Shown here: piece after piece, positions 1-7,794 of the stretch
Position numbering within the stretch: position 1 is the stretch's first letter
Layout: each line of letters starts with the position of its first letter
From: Stramonita haemastoma
Taxonomy: Eukaryota; Mollusca; Gastropoda; Neogastropoda; Muricidae
Direction: 5' to 3'
Length of the DNA stretch: 17,500 nt
Assembly (NCBI GenBank): GCA_030674155.1
Contig: CM060320.1
Span: 31,435,308 to 31,452,807 of the forward strand
The notes under the pieces: model-generated
Told to the model about the DNA's origin: nothing
The model's input: only the letters and a program-made list of their open reading frames with translations
The model's database searches: none
Position numbers and translations under genes: made by a program

Positions 1-141
1 TAGAGCACAACACTTAATTAGCAGATGTCAGTAAGAAACAATTTAAAAAAAAAAAAAGGATTGGCCATGTGTCATGCAACAAGAATTACAGACCTCAATG
101 TTGCCTTTTTTCAAAGAAAAAACAAAAACAGAGGCAAAAAG

Positions 142-337
142 AAAGAAAGAGCTTTGATGATAAGCTCTCTGTGGACTCCCGACCCCAGGGGTGAGACACA
201 ACGAATCTGGGTATGGCTGTGGCGGGGAAATTGAAATGAGCGGCGTGGGAACAGCAGTACGGGAACGTCACAGAAGACGAGGCCCGCAAAAAAAAAAAAA
301 AAGAAAAAAAAAAAAGAGAAAAAAGAAAGAGCTTTGA
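142..337 (+). mobile_element. Poly(A)-tailed retroposed fragment with 16-bp target-site duplication
   Basis: The 16-base sequence aaagaaagagctttga occurs at 142-157 and again at 322-337. Between the copies lies a GC-richer block of about 130 bases (158-287) followed by an A-rich tail with a few G interruptions (288-321). Direct repeats plus a 3' A-tail are the signature of target-primed retroposition by an L1-like machinery. The body is not one of the SINE families seen elsewhere in the window, has no clear tRNA box A or B, and has no convincing reading frame. It could be a 5'-truncated retropseudogene of an mRNA or ncRNA, or an unrecognised SINE. The A/G-rich flanks make the exact ends of the repeat slightly uncertain. 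Confidence 0.6.
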
Positions 338-624
338 CAGTCATCATACTTTGATACAAAGAGCAAACACGAGCTTAATATTTTTGTTATCACCCTTCTG
401 TTACACAAATCTTATCACAGCACCAAACACAAACAAATAAAGGGTTATTTTTGTCATCATCACATCATCATTCACTTTCTACTTGAAAACAGCCATACAA
501 GTCAGCTTCTTATTGTCTCAAAGTGATTCCTAGGTGTGATGAGTGAGACAAAGTCCATATTCTGGATGAACCCTAGGATGTTAAGTTGAGAAATGCCCAA
601 TTACAATACAATAACATTACAATA
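338..624. other. No gene seen; intronic or intergenic
   Basis: AT-rich sequence with no supported reading frame and no recognised repeat. It contains an AATAAA at about 436, but nothing else supports a transcript end there. If the methyltransferase exons downstream belong to a gene entering from the left, this is intron. Confidence 0.4.
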
Positions 625-748
625 ACGTCAACACCATCAATACTGACTCCACTTCACCAAAAGTCTTTCTGATGGGACTATAAACTGAGGTCCTGTGAGT
701 GAATGCACACAGAACATCTGGCATACATATTAAAACTGGTTCTTTCAT
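625..748 (+). mobile_element. tRNA-derived SINE (family A), truncated central fragment
   Basis: This matches the middle of the full copies at 5029 and 8869: the blocks actccact, caaaagtc, gactataaa, gaggtcc and cacgcagaacatc (here acacagaacatc) follow in the same order. The tRNA-like head and the A-rich tail are missing. The fragment ends only about 25 bases before the candidate 3' splice site of the next exon, so its pyrimidine-rich end adjoins or forms part of that exon's polypyrimidine tract. Confidence 0.7.
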
Positions 749-772
749 CTATTTTCTGTTTGGCACAAACAG

Positions 773-923
773 GTATCCAAACGTTTTCAGAGAGACCATG
801 ACGTTGCCAGAAATCCTGTCGGTGTTTTTCCATGGTGGTGATCAGACCCGCATTGTGCACATTGATCTGGGCAGTCCTGGCTGGTCTCTGCTTTCCTCCC
901 TGCTGGATTCTGGTGCCTTGAAG
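773..923 (+). CDS. Penultimate exon of a METTL24/Methyltransf_22-like gene (partial gene)
   Basis: The open frame contains MTLPEILSVFF, then IVHIDLGSPGW, then LLDSGALK. The order fits the C-terminal half of the Methyltransf_22/FkbM-like domain of METTL24-type proteins: a TL..I..... helix, a (K/R).D.E..EW-like strand and LL.SG.L. A donor AAG|GTCAGT at 923/924 is in phase 0 and joins directly to the phase-0 acceptor at 1536/1537, giving ...SGALK-NVNQL..., the usual family spacing. The acceptor is either ..acaaacag at 771-772 (used here) or ..gttttcag at 789-790. The acidic residues normally seen in the D.EG.EW motif are replaced (DLGSPGW), so catalytic ability is doubtful or the paralogue has diverged. 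Upstream exons with the cofactor-binding motifs lie outside the window. The family is inferred from motif order remembered from that family, not from a search. Confidence 0.55.
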
Positions 924-1045
924 GTCAGTGAAGACTACCAGTGTAGAAATGTAACCTCAGGACTAATAGGTAAAAAATATTTTTTTTAAATATAAAAAGA
1001 CTTTACTGCATTCAATTACAGAAGGTCAACTGCTAATTGTGAAAA

Positions 1046-1336
1046 GGATAGCTCAGTGGTCAGAGCACTCGCTTTTCCCAAGCTAAGGTTAAGCAGCATT
1101 GAGCATGGTTATCAAGTGGATGGGTGACCATTTGCACACCTTGGCGTCAGTACAGTCCCCCAGTTCACCCAGCTGTAAATGGGTACCTGCCCTCTTTAGG
1201 GTCAGGGAAGGTAAAACAGCAAGGGAGAGGAGATGGGTGCTGCCCTCATATGCTAGCCCCTGGAGAAACTGAGGCCTCTGTTGCCTCGCCTCCTTACAAC
1301 CACATAGGTTATGGGACACCTTTACCTTTTTGTAAG
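1046..1336 (+). mobile_element. tRNA/5S-chimeric SINE (family B), near full length, in intron
   Basis: The head ggatagctcagtggtcagag looks like a tRNA 5' end with box A. It is followed at 1080-1129 by aagctaag...aagcagcattgagc, atggttatcaag and tggatgggtgacc, which closely follow the 5S rRNA internal control region (box A, intermediate element, box C). The body then has cagtcccccagttcaccc, agctgtaaatgggtacctgc, agggaaggtaaa and a 3' end ataggttatgggacacctttacc followed by T5. It lies wholly inside the intron between the two methyltransferase exons, in the sense orientation. No clear target-site duplication was found. Confidence 0.8.
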
Positions 1337-1536
1337 CTCACCACTTCAATCTGTAAAAACAGACAAGAGATGCTTTTCCAAGGTCGCCATTTTTATGTAG
1401 GTAGAATTTTCTCATCTTTTAAATGCTGCCAGTGACAAATGGCACATTTTGCGACGTCGGAGGTGTATATTGTGGTATGCTTTTGTTTTTAGTTTTGAAT
1501 TCTGCTTTCAAATGTCTTCTGTATTTATGTTTTCAG

Positions 1537-1755
1537 AATGTGAACCAGCTGGTTGTTGTGGTTCCTGTCTTCCCAGTCCACACCCGGGGACATAAATGGG
1601 CTCATGTACTGCGGCACCACTACAGCGAACTCATGCGTGTTACAGCCTTTAACATGACCTTGAGTGAAGCGACATCTCAAACGCAAAGATTTCTTAATTT
1701 TCCCCCAGAAGAGGATGTTTGGGAGTTGAGCTTCATGAGAAGTTTAGGAACATAA
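1537..1755 (+). CDS. Last exon of the METTL24/Methyltransf_22-like gene
   Basis: The exon begins after the acceptor ..tatgttttcag at 1536 and runs in phase 0 to a TAA at 1753-1755, giving 72 codons. It starts NVNQLVVVVP, corresponding to the VxQL strand that follows SGxLK in METTL24-like proteins. It then has a histidine- and arginine-rich stretch (HTRGHKWAHVLRHHYSEL) and ends SFMRSLGT. The exact phase match with the donor at 923/924 is the best evidence that both exons are real. The usual EIH.W segment is not clearly recognisable (VVVPVFP instead), so this is a divergent member or a decaying copy, although no stop interrupts either exon. The exon is followed 13 bases later by a long (GT)n tract. 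Confidence 0.55.
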   Translation, partial: NVNQLVVVVPVFPVHTRGHKWAHVLRHHYSELMRVTAFNMTLSEATSQTQRFLNFPPEEDVWELSFMRSLGT

Positions 1756-1765
1756 AATGCATACG

Positions 1766-1768
<3 letters not shown>

Positions 1769-1831
<63 letters not shown>
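1769..1831 (+). repeat. (GT)n microsatellite
   Basis: About 31 uninterrupted GT units begin 13 bases after the methyltransferase stop codon, then decay into ttgtgtttgcgttgtg. If the gene is transcribed, the tract lies at the very start of its 3' UTR. Confidence 0.95.
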
Positions 1832-1832
<1 letters not shown>

Positions 1833-2477
1833 GTGTTTGCGTTGTGTTAGTGACTGCCTGTATGTGTTATATCTATATGCATAAGATTAGGAGAAAGATA
1901 GAGGTAAAAAGATTGACTGTACCCCAATATTTTACAGCCCTTTTAACTTGAGCCTTGCAGTTTCATTCGGTGGCATGCTGTGATGCTGCCAGTATTGTGA
2001 TCATGTGCTAACCGTCGCACACGTGTTATGGTTGTGATTTGCTTGTACTGGATTGACCCCACTTCTCTCCTTGTGAAGGGAAAAGTCCTGGAATATCATA
2101 TCAGTATTGACAAAGGATTGTTTCAGTGGTCAAAGCAAGTGGGTGATATTGTTTTTGTTTTTTGATACAACAGCGTTTGTAGACACAAGAAGAAATAAGT
2201 CTCAGCGATTGATTTTTTATTTTGAGCTTCTGGTTTGATATTTTATGCTTGTTGACTTTTTTGTAATGGATAATCTCTTTCCATGTGGACTGGTCTCTGA
2301 TGCAGATTTTTAATAACTGGCTGATTTAACAAAACAGTCTCTTAAAATATACATTCCTTTATTTGTCAAGAACTTCTTGGCTTATTCATATGCATAAGCA
2401 TGAAAAGTTGTTATGAGCTTAGAGAGCATGTAAACTTTCCTATAATGCTTTTGTCTAATAGTCCTCTTCTTCTCTTA
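1832..2477. other. 3' UTR or intergenic; no gene seen
   Basis: AT-rich sequence with no supported ORF on either strand and no recognised repeat. No AATAAA was seen here, so if the methyltransferase transcript ends nearby it uses a variant signal. Otherwise the 3' UTR extends further, possibly to the signal at 4699. Confidence 0.4.
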
Positions 2478-3026
2478 TTCACTGTACAGCATCTGATGTG
2501 TCTGGGAAAAGTAATGGCATGACCTTTCCAGCTCCTCTCGTCGGCAGTACAGCTTGGTCTTAGGGTTATCTCCGCTGGCCACACAATATTCCTTGGGTCA
2601 CTGTATAGCGTGCACCTCTGAAGAATGTGCTACCAGTCTGGTTTTTTTTACCACAGGCATACAGGGGAGAGGGAGCGATTTTTAGCTTTGTAGACATATG
2701 GTGGTTTAGTCTGTTGTGCACAGTGCAGAGTCTTAGAATGATGACCTGTTCTTCTCTTCTAGGATGGTGGTAGTTGTCCTTCTTTACTCAGCGTTGGGCC
2801 ATTGATTTGCCGATTGTTTTTCTTTCATAGGTGAGGCTGCTTTCGCACTGTTCTTTCTGTGACCCTGTTTTGCAAGCTTAGCCAGTGTGTTGCCAGTTAT
2901 ACTGCAGTGGGCAGAGATCCATTGCAAACGTTGCATGTTTGTTTTGTGTGTAAGGAGCTGTAGTTCCTTCTGCTGTCTAATGGTGAAATAGATGCTAATT
3001 TCACAGTCATACTATTTACATGGTGT
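2478..3026 (-). pseudogene. RNase H region of a Jockey/I-type non-LTR retrotransposon, degenerate
   Basis: Read on the minus strand, about 3020 to 2760 gives KELQLL, then LQWISAHCSITGN, then LAKLAKQGHRKN and NQWPNAE. This is the C-terminal RNase H pattern QWIPAHCGIPGN..AD.LAK.G of mollusc and arthropod non-LTR elements, with the usual proline changed and the acidic residue lost. After a stop and frameshift it continues with EEQVIILRLCTVHNRLNHH and KLKIAPSPLYACG, the conserved tail of the same ORF2 type, and then a scrambled ...RCTLY-like block. Several stops and frameshifts make it a relic. No target duplication or tail was seen. It lies antisense to the methyltransferase gene. Clade assignment beyond 'RNase H-bearing LINE' is not safe. 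Confidence 0.75.
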
Positions 3027-3102
3027 ACAGAACTTTGCCATTGTTTTTTAAAACTGAAACTGTCTCTGTGCTTTTACCTCAAGCACTTACAAGGGTGTCT
3101 CA

Positions 3103-3405
3103 GGGGACCGGGTAGCCTTGTGGTTAGAGCATCATGCTTGCTATCTGACAGCCCAGGTTTGAGCCGGTTGAGCCACCACTAAGACACTCGTTTAAGGGAA
3201 TTTTTCCCCAGGAGTTAACATTTAGTCCTGGAACTCCGAAATCTAAACCAAGGTTCCATGTGGAAACCGCATGTAGAACAACTTGTGTACACATCAAAAC
3301 CTTTTCACCTTTCAGCAGAAAAGGCCATTCATGCTGGTAAGGACAGAGGATGAAATTTATTTATATAAAAATAACCCGCATGCACACTGGTGTCTTGTTT
3401 ATACA
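3103..3405 (+). mobile_element. tRNA-derived SINE (family A), diverged copy
   Basis: The head ggggaccgggtagccttgtg with box A (ggtagccttgtggttagagc) and a box B-like caggtttgagccgg are followed by the family landmarks: tttttccccaggagttaaca, aaccaaggttcc, gtagaac, cacatcaaaacc, aaaggccatt and gatgaaatt. Divergence from the copies at 5029 and 8869 is clearly higher than theirs from each other, and the central gatgagac block is mostly lost. This is therefore an older copy. The 3' boundary is uncertain. Confidence 0.7.
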
Positions 3406-3556
3406 GACATTATCCCCAAAGTCAGAATGTGGCTCCCTAAATGATGGGCATAAACAGTTGCATACACAAAAAACTCACTATCTATGAATGTTGAAGCTCT
3501 AGCCAAGGAATAAAAAAATAAGGTGTGTTTACATGTGTAACCTTGGTTTATAAAAG

Positions 3557-3836
3557 GTAAAGCTGTCCCATAACCTATACGGTCATTGGGGAGCAAGATA
3601 TCAGAAGCCTCAGATTTCTCAAGGGGCCAGCATATTGAGGGCGGCGCTCATCTCCTCTCTCTCGCTGCTTTACCCTCCTTGTCCCTAAAGAGGGCAGGTA
3701 CCCATTTACAGCTGGGTAAACTAGGGGACTGTACTGAAGCCAAGGCGCATGAATAGTCACCCATCCACTTAGCAACCATGCTTAATGCTCCTTAAACTTA
3801 GCTTGTAAGTGCTCTGACTGTTCAGCTATCCCATTC
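3557..3836 (-). mobile_element. tRNA/5S-chimeric SINE (family B), minus strand
   Basis: Reverse-complemented, it starts gggatagctgaacagtcaga, passes through the 5S-like block (aagctaagtttaaggagcat, then tggttgctaagtggatgggt), and continues with cagtcccctagtttaccc, agctgtaaatgggtacctgc, gggtaaagcagcgagagaga and the end ataggttatgggacagcttt. It has the same length and order as the copy at 1046. Confidence 0.8.
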
Positions 3837-3839
3837 CCA

Positions 3840-4740
3840 ACTATGGTTAACAGTCTCAACTCTCATGCAATGGACTTGCAGGGGAATGGAGTCATAACTA
3901 ATATAAGCTTCATAAGCAGAACGCCCCTCCCCCCACGTCTCCTCCCCCTCCCCCCTAAAATATACAGGTCAGCAGCAACTCAAATTCATGCCTTCAGAAT
4001 AGCTTAGATCACAATTCTGACATTCTGCTCTCTCTGTTGTTTTGCCGTGGCAACTCCCCTTCCCTCCCTCCCTCTTGCCCGTACCTCCCCCCCCCCCCTC
4101 CTGAACACCTCCTTCTCCCCAACACAGCTCCAACCCCCCCCCCCCCAGCACCCACCAAACTGGTAGTTTTGTGTGTTTATTATGCTGGAATAGTGTCACC
4201 AATATAGGTGAAGAAATAGATATGGGAGTGTTGGTCTCTACTGCTGATGTTATATCAAAATGTTTATTATTATGTAATGGGTGTGTACATTAAAATCATA
4301 TGTTGATGTGATTATACTGCGTCCAAAAAGAGGATATTTTGTATAATTTATTTGTTAATCTTGCAGCTTGATTCCTGAGTTGTGATTGAATGCTATGATA
4401 GATATCGTTAAGGGTATCAGTGTCTGTTATTTCAAAGGGTTTGTGAATGATATAAATGCGAGACGTTTTCTCTGGGATTTAGAGCAAGTAAAGCATCGTT
4501 CATGGACTTTCGATTTTGATGATTTGTTATGATCAGGATTATGATTCTGAAGTAGGGTTTACCAAAAAGGCATCGAACTATCAGCCTTTTTTTTTTTTAT
4601 TCTTGAGGATGCGCTTCATAGATTGTGATTAATTCTATAATCAAGTGCATCTTTGTTTGCTCAATTGGGAAACTGTTTTTGTACGTTTATGGATTTTGAA
4701 TAAAGTTGGTTTGTTTCATTTTTACGAATATTTATTCTGA
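3840..4740. other. AT-rich region with C-runs; possible distal 3' UTR
   Basis: No supported ORF. It contains CT-rich and poly(C) tracts (about 3927-3955, 4087-4098, 4133-4146), which read as glycine runs on the minus strand and are not coding. The stretch 4200-4740 is AT-rich and free of recognised repeats, and ends at a canonical AATAAA, so it looks like a 3' UTR. Confidence 0.35.
4699..4704 (+). promoter_or_regulatory. Candidate polyadenylation signal AATAAA
   Basis: AATAAA is followed within about 45 bases by T-rich and then GT-rich sequence (ttggtttgtttcattttt, then gttgtgtgtg), the usual downstream element. It could end the methyltransferase transcript, which would give a 3' UTR of nearly 3 kb with antisense and sense retroposons inside. 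No splicing or transcript evidence is available. Confidence 0.35.
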
Positions 4741-4745
4741 GAATG

Positions 4746-5028
<283 letters not shown>

Positions 5029-5030
<2 letters not shown>

Positions 5031-5352
5031 GACGGGATAGCCTAGTGGTCAGAACATTGAGCTCCCAACTTGACAACTCTGGTTCAATTCCTGTTGGAGG
5101 GGATTTTTCCCTGGAGTTAACATAGTGCTGACTCCACTGTACCAAAAGTCCTTCGGATGAGACTATAAATCAAGGCCCCGTGTGCGAACGCACGCAGAAC
5201 ATCTTGCGTGCACATTAAATCCTGTTCCACTTTTCGTAAGAGTAGGCCATTGTTTGCTGATGGGAACAGATGACAAGATTTACAAATCTGCGTACACATG
5301 TAAAAAAAAAAGCATATGAGTGCTTATTCCATTATCCTCGATATAAAACAAT
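5029..5352 (+). mobile_element. tRNA-derived SINE (family A), full length
   Basis: The copy begins at the junction with the (CA)n tract. Box A is gatagcctagtggtcagaac and box B is ggttcaattcc, at tRNA-like spacing. After the head come tttttccctggagttaacat, the conserved gactccactgtaccaaaagt, ggatgagactataaatcaag, cacgcagaacatcttgcgtg, gtaggccattg and gatgacaag, then an A-run and cttattccattatcctcgat with an ataaa-rich tail. The ggatgagac-taaa core resembles the widely conserved central domains of invertebrate SINEs (Nin-DC or V type). I cannot decide which without an alignment. Confidence 0.85.
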
Positions 5353-5377
5353 AAGTAAATAAATAAAAAGAAACACA

Positions 5378-5379
<2 letters not shown>

Positions 5380-5476
<97 letters not shown>

Positions 5477-5531
5477 CGAGTCACATACACGCTTGATAAT
5501 GTATGTTGGGGGGGGGGGGGGGGGGGGGGGG
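5380..5531 (+). repeat. (TC)n-(AC)n microsatellite and poly(G) run
   Basis: About 38 TC units (5380-5455) run into (AC)n (5456-5476). After 31 bases of unique sequence comes a 24-base G run (5508-5531). Confidence 0.95.
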
Positions 5532-5919
5532 AGGTATAACAAAGAACTCACAAGAGAAGAGACAAAGACATTAGAGAGAAGGTGAAAGAAAGAACAAACT
5601 AACAGAACCGAAAAAATAGGCCAAGAAAGCAGAGCAACCTCAACAACAAAGCCAAGTTACATGCGCATGGCTACATTTTCCCCCTGTCTAGTAATCAGCC
5701 ACAATCCCTCTGACGTTTCCATAGGGACGCACGCTTATCACAGTATTTACCAATACCTCACCTGCGCCACATAACGGCCAAATCATTAACCTTTCTTGTT
5801 ATTTGGCTCCTCCATGCAGACGATTGACAGACGACAGATTACGTAGCATAACTGTATGATGTATAATGGAATGTTATGTCGGAAAACAAAGAATATCCTA
5901 GTTTGAACCCAGTAGGTAG
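5532..5919. other. No gene or recognised repeat
   Basis: Purine-rich at first (to about 5660), then mixed composition. No supported ORF. It directly precedes the first recognisable codons of the broken RTE element, so part of it may be undetected, decayed element sequence. Confidence 0.35.
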
Positions 5920-6069
5920 GAACAAACTAACGACCAATAACGCCAAAGGCATCAACACTGAAATCAGGGTCAATGACCAGAAGCTGGTAACAGTTCAAAG
6001 CTTCAAGTGCTTGGGAGCGGTTGTATCAGACAAACCAAAAGTAGTATGCAGGATTGCACAGACAATAAC
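5920..6069 (+). pseudogene. Outer RTE-like retrotransposon, left part (RT C-terminal region), interrupted
   Basis: The frame reads NKLTTNNAKGI, then IRVNDQKLVTVQSFKCLGAVVSD and VVCRIAQTI. This corresponds to the post-RT thumb region of RTE-clade (BovB-like) elements, whose usual forms are KTK.MTNN..GI, I.VNG..L..V..FKYLGA..SDEGSKPE and RIAQTTAAL. A short deletion has removed part of the DEGSKPE segment. The frame is cut at 6069 by the minus-strand insertion at 6070-7102 and resumes in phase at 7113 with TALPKLNTIWRN. Upstream domains (endonuclease, RT catalytic core) are absent, so this copy is 5' truncated. Confidence 0.8.
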
Positions 6070-7102
6070 TCACTCACTCACTCACTCAGTCCCATGTCCC
6101 AAAGGACGTAGGGGGGACATGAGAGAAGACGCAACAGAGATCTTTTTCCATGCTTCACGATCCTGTGTGGCTAGTAGGAGGTGTTGCAGGGGTTGGGCGG
6201 TCCAGTCTTTGATGTTGTCAACCCACGATTTCTTTTGGCGGCCTCTTCTTCTCTTGCCCTCGACTGTTCCTTGCAGGATGGTTTTTGCTAGGGTGTTGTG
6301 TCTTGTGGTGTGACCAAACCACATCAGCTTTCTCCTCTTTATGGTGGAGAGCAAAGGCTCTTGGGGGCCCACACGCTTTTTGATTTCTTCTATCACATAG
6401 TTATTGGTCTTGTGTTCTTTGTATGATATTTTGAGGAGTCTTCTGTGGCACTTGTTCTCGAATGCTTGGATTCTCCTCTCTAACTCTGCTGTCAGAGTCC
6501 ATGATTCACAGCCATATAGGAGGATAGATATCACGAGGGATTTGTAAAGGTGGTATTTGGTGCAGAAGCTGATGTTGTTGCTTCTGATGATCTTCTTGAG
6601 TCTGACTAGAGCAGATGTTGCTGTTGCAATGCGAGCTTTCACTTCATTGTTTGATGTGCCATCTTTTGTTAGGATGGAGCCTAAGTATTTGAATTGGCTC
6701 ACCTCTTCTAGTGTTTCTCCATTCATCTTTATTTCCGTGATGTCATTACTCGCGCTGTTGACCATGATCTTTGATTTCTCTGTACTGACCTCCATGCCGT
6801 ATGCGCTCGCTCGATCTGTTAAATTGTCTGTGAGGATTTGCAGTTCTTGTTTGCTGCTGCCCATGAGGTCAATGTCATCTGCAAATCTGAGGTTGCAAAG
6901 GGGTCTTCCACCAATGGAGATGGAAGTGTGGTGGTTTTGCAGTGTCTCTGTCATGATGTTTTCGAGGAAGAGGTTGAAGAGTACAGGTGAGAGAAGGCAG
7001 CCCTGGCGAACCCCAACCGTGGTCTTGAAGAACTCGCCCACGTGATTATTCATAAAAACTGCACTTTCTGCGTTCTCGTACAGAGCTTTGATGACTTCAA
7101 TT
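6070..7102 (-). mobile_element. Inner RTE retrotransposon, 5'-truncated, young insertion
   Basis: This 1,033-base minus-strand insertion is bounded by a 10-bp duplication. Its 3' end (left side in the window) is a (TGAG)n short tandem tail at about 6070-6088. RTE elements typically end in such a microsatellite tail rather than poly(A), with little or no 3' UTR. Its 5' end is cut within the reverse transcriptase domain. The body is one uninterrupted reading frame, unlike the decayed outer element it sits in, so it is the later arrival. Confidence 0.85.
6082..7102 (-). CDS. Reverse transcriptase (C-terminal ~340 codons) of RTE-clade element, truncated
   Basis: The open frame runs from the truncation point (IEVIKALYENA) to a TGA at 6082-6084. 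It shows the RT motifs GVRQGCLLSPVLFNLFLENI and LRFADDIDLMG (the catalytic Y/FADD box, at about 6874-6885), then the thumb MEVSTEKSKIMVNS and FKYLGSILTKDGTSNNEVKA. The RTE C-terminal block follows: SILLYGCESWTLTAELERRI, KRRKLMWFGH and GKRRRGRQKKSWVDNIKDWT, ending LRPLGHGTE. The endonuclease and fingers/palm start are missing, and there is no promoter or start codon, so it cannot be an autonomous element. The stop codon is supplied by the tail repeat. It lacks stops and frameshifts, which points to a recent insertion. Confidence 0.85.
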
Positions 7103-7112
7103 AGACAATAAC

Positions 7113-7655
7113 AGCACTGCCAAAACTGAACACCATCTGGAGAAATAAAAAAATTCACTCAACCCCAAGATCAGGCTAATGGTCTTCCTTGTCATATCCA
7201 CATTCCTGTATGCCTGTGAATCGTTGACCCTGACTGCTGATTTGGAGAGAAGAGTACAGGCGGTAGAGTTGAGATGATTCCAGAGGCTCCTTTGCATCTC
7301 CTACAGAGACCACATAAGCAACGAAGACGTGCATAACAAAATCCAGCAAACCTTTAGACACTATGAAGACCCCCTAGCAATCGTAAAGAAGCATAAACTT
7401 AAATGGTAAGGGCATATCACAAGATCAAATGACTTGCAAAAACAATATTGCAAGGCACTGTCCAAGGAGGAAGAAAAAGATGCATACCAAGGAAGAGATG
7501 GGAGGACAACATCAACGAATGGACAGGCTTAGAACTCAACAATACCCTGGGAATGACAGAACAGAGAGAGAAAGAGAGAAGGGAATAGAGGGAACTGATT
7601 GTCAAGTCTTTAGGGGTGCTCCCACAGTCACCAAGACCATGTGTGTACGGGAGAG
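7113..7655 (+). pseudogene. Outer RTE-like retrotransposon, right part, with stops and a frameshift
   Basis: It continues the frame broken at 6069 with TALPKLNTIWRNKK. After a one-base frameshift near 7166 it gives KIRLMVFLVISTFLYACESL, TLTADLERRVQ, then RLLCISYRDHISNEDV and AIVKKHKLKW, then a degenerate RRGRQ..WEDNI.EWTGLEL. In-frame stops lie at 7275-7277 and 7407-7409. These are the same RTE C-terminal landmarks as in the inner element, but the sequence is clearly a different family. The 3' end is near 7640-7655, with no obvious tail. Confidence 0.8.
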
Positions 7656-7794
7656 ATATGGAACAGGAGTGGACCCACATTGAAATGTCACAAATTCTAA
7701 AAATTAACATTGAAGACTATCTCCCTTACCATACAACACAGGTTTTCGGAATTGATGTCCAACTCTGCCTTTTATCCTACAGTTATCAATAATT

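Larger units (their letters stand above)
6060..7112. repeat. 10-bp target-site duplication flanking the inner RTE insertion
   Basis: agacaataac is present at 6060-6069 and at 7103-7112. Removing one copy and everything between restores the outer element's reading frame across the junction (RIAQTI followed by TALPKL). This fixes both ends of the inner insertion at 6070 and 7102. Confidence 0.85.

Noticed and set aside
924..989. Continuation of the methyltransferase exon past 923 to a donor at 969/970
   Set aside because: That donor would join the last exon out of frame, whereas the 923 donor joins in phase and fits the family spacing.
1046..1130. Genuine tRNA or 5S rRNA genes at the SINE heads
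   Set aside because: The tRNA-like parts lack a full cloverleaf, the 5S part is only the internal region, and the same sequence recurs attached to a conserved SINE body.
1124..1435. 103-codon frame across the intronic SINE, and similar frames in the other SINE copies (3575, 7795, 8141, 16690)
   Set aside because: Repeated similar peptides come from the SINE body itself; the frames differ between copies by indels.
6557..7045. Plus-strand 162-codon frame
   Set aside because: It is antisense to the inner RTE reverse transcriptase, which carries recognisable RT motifs.
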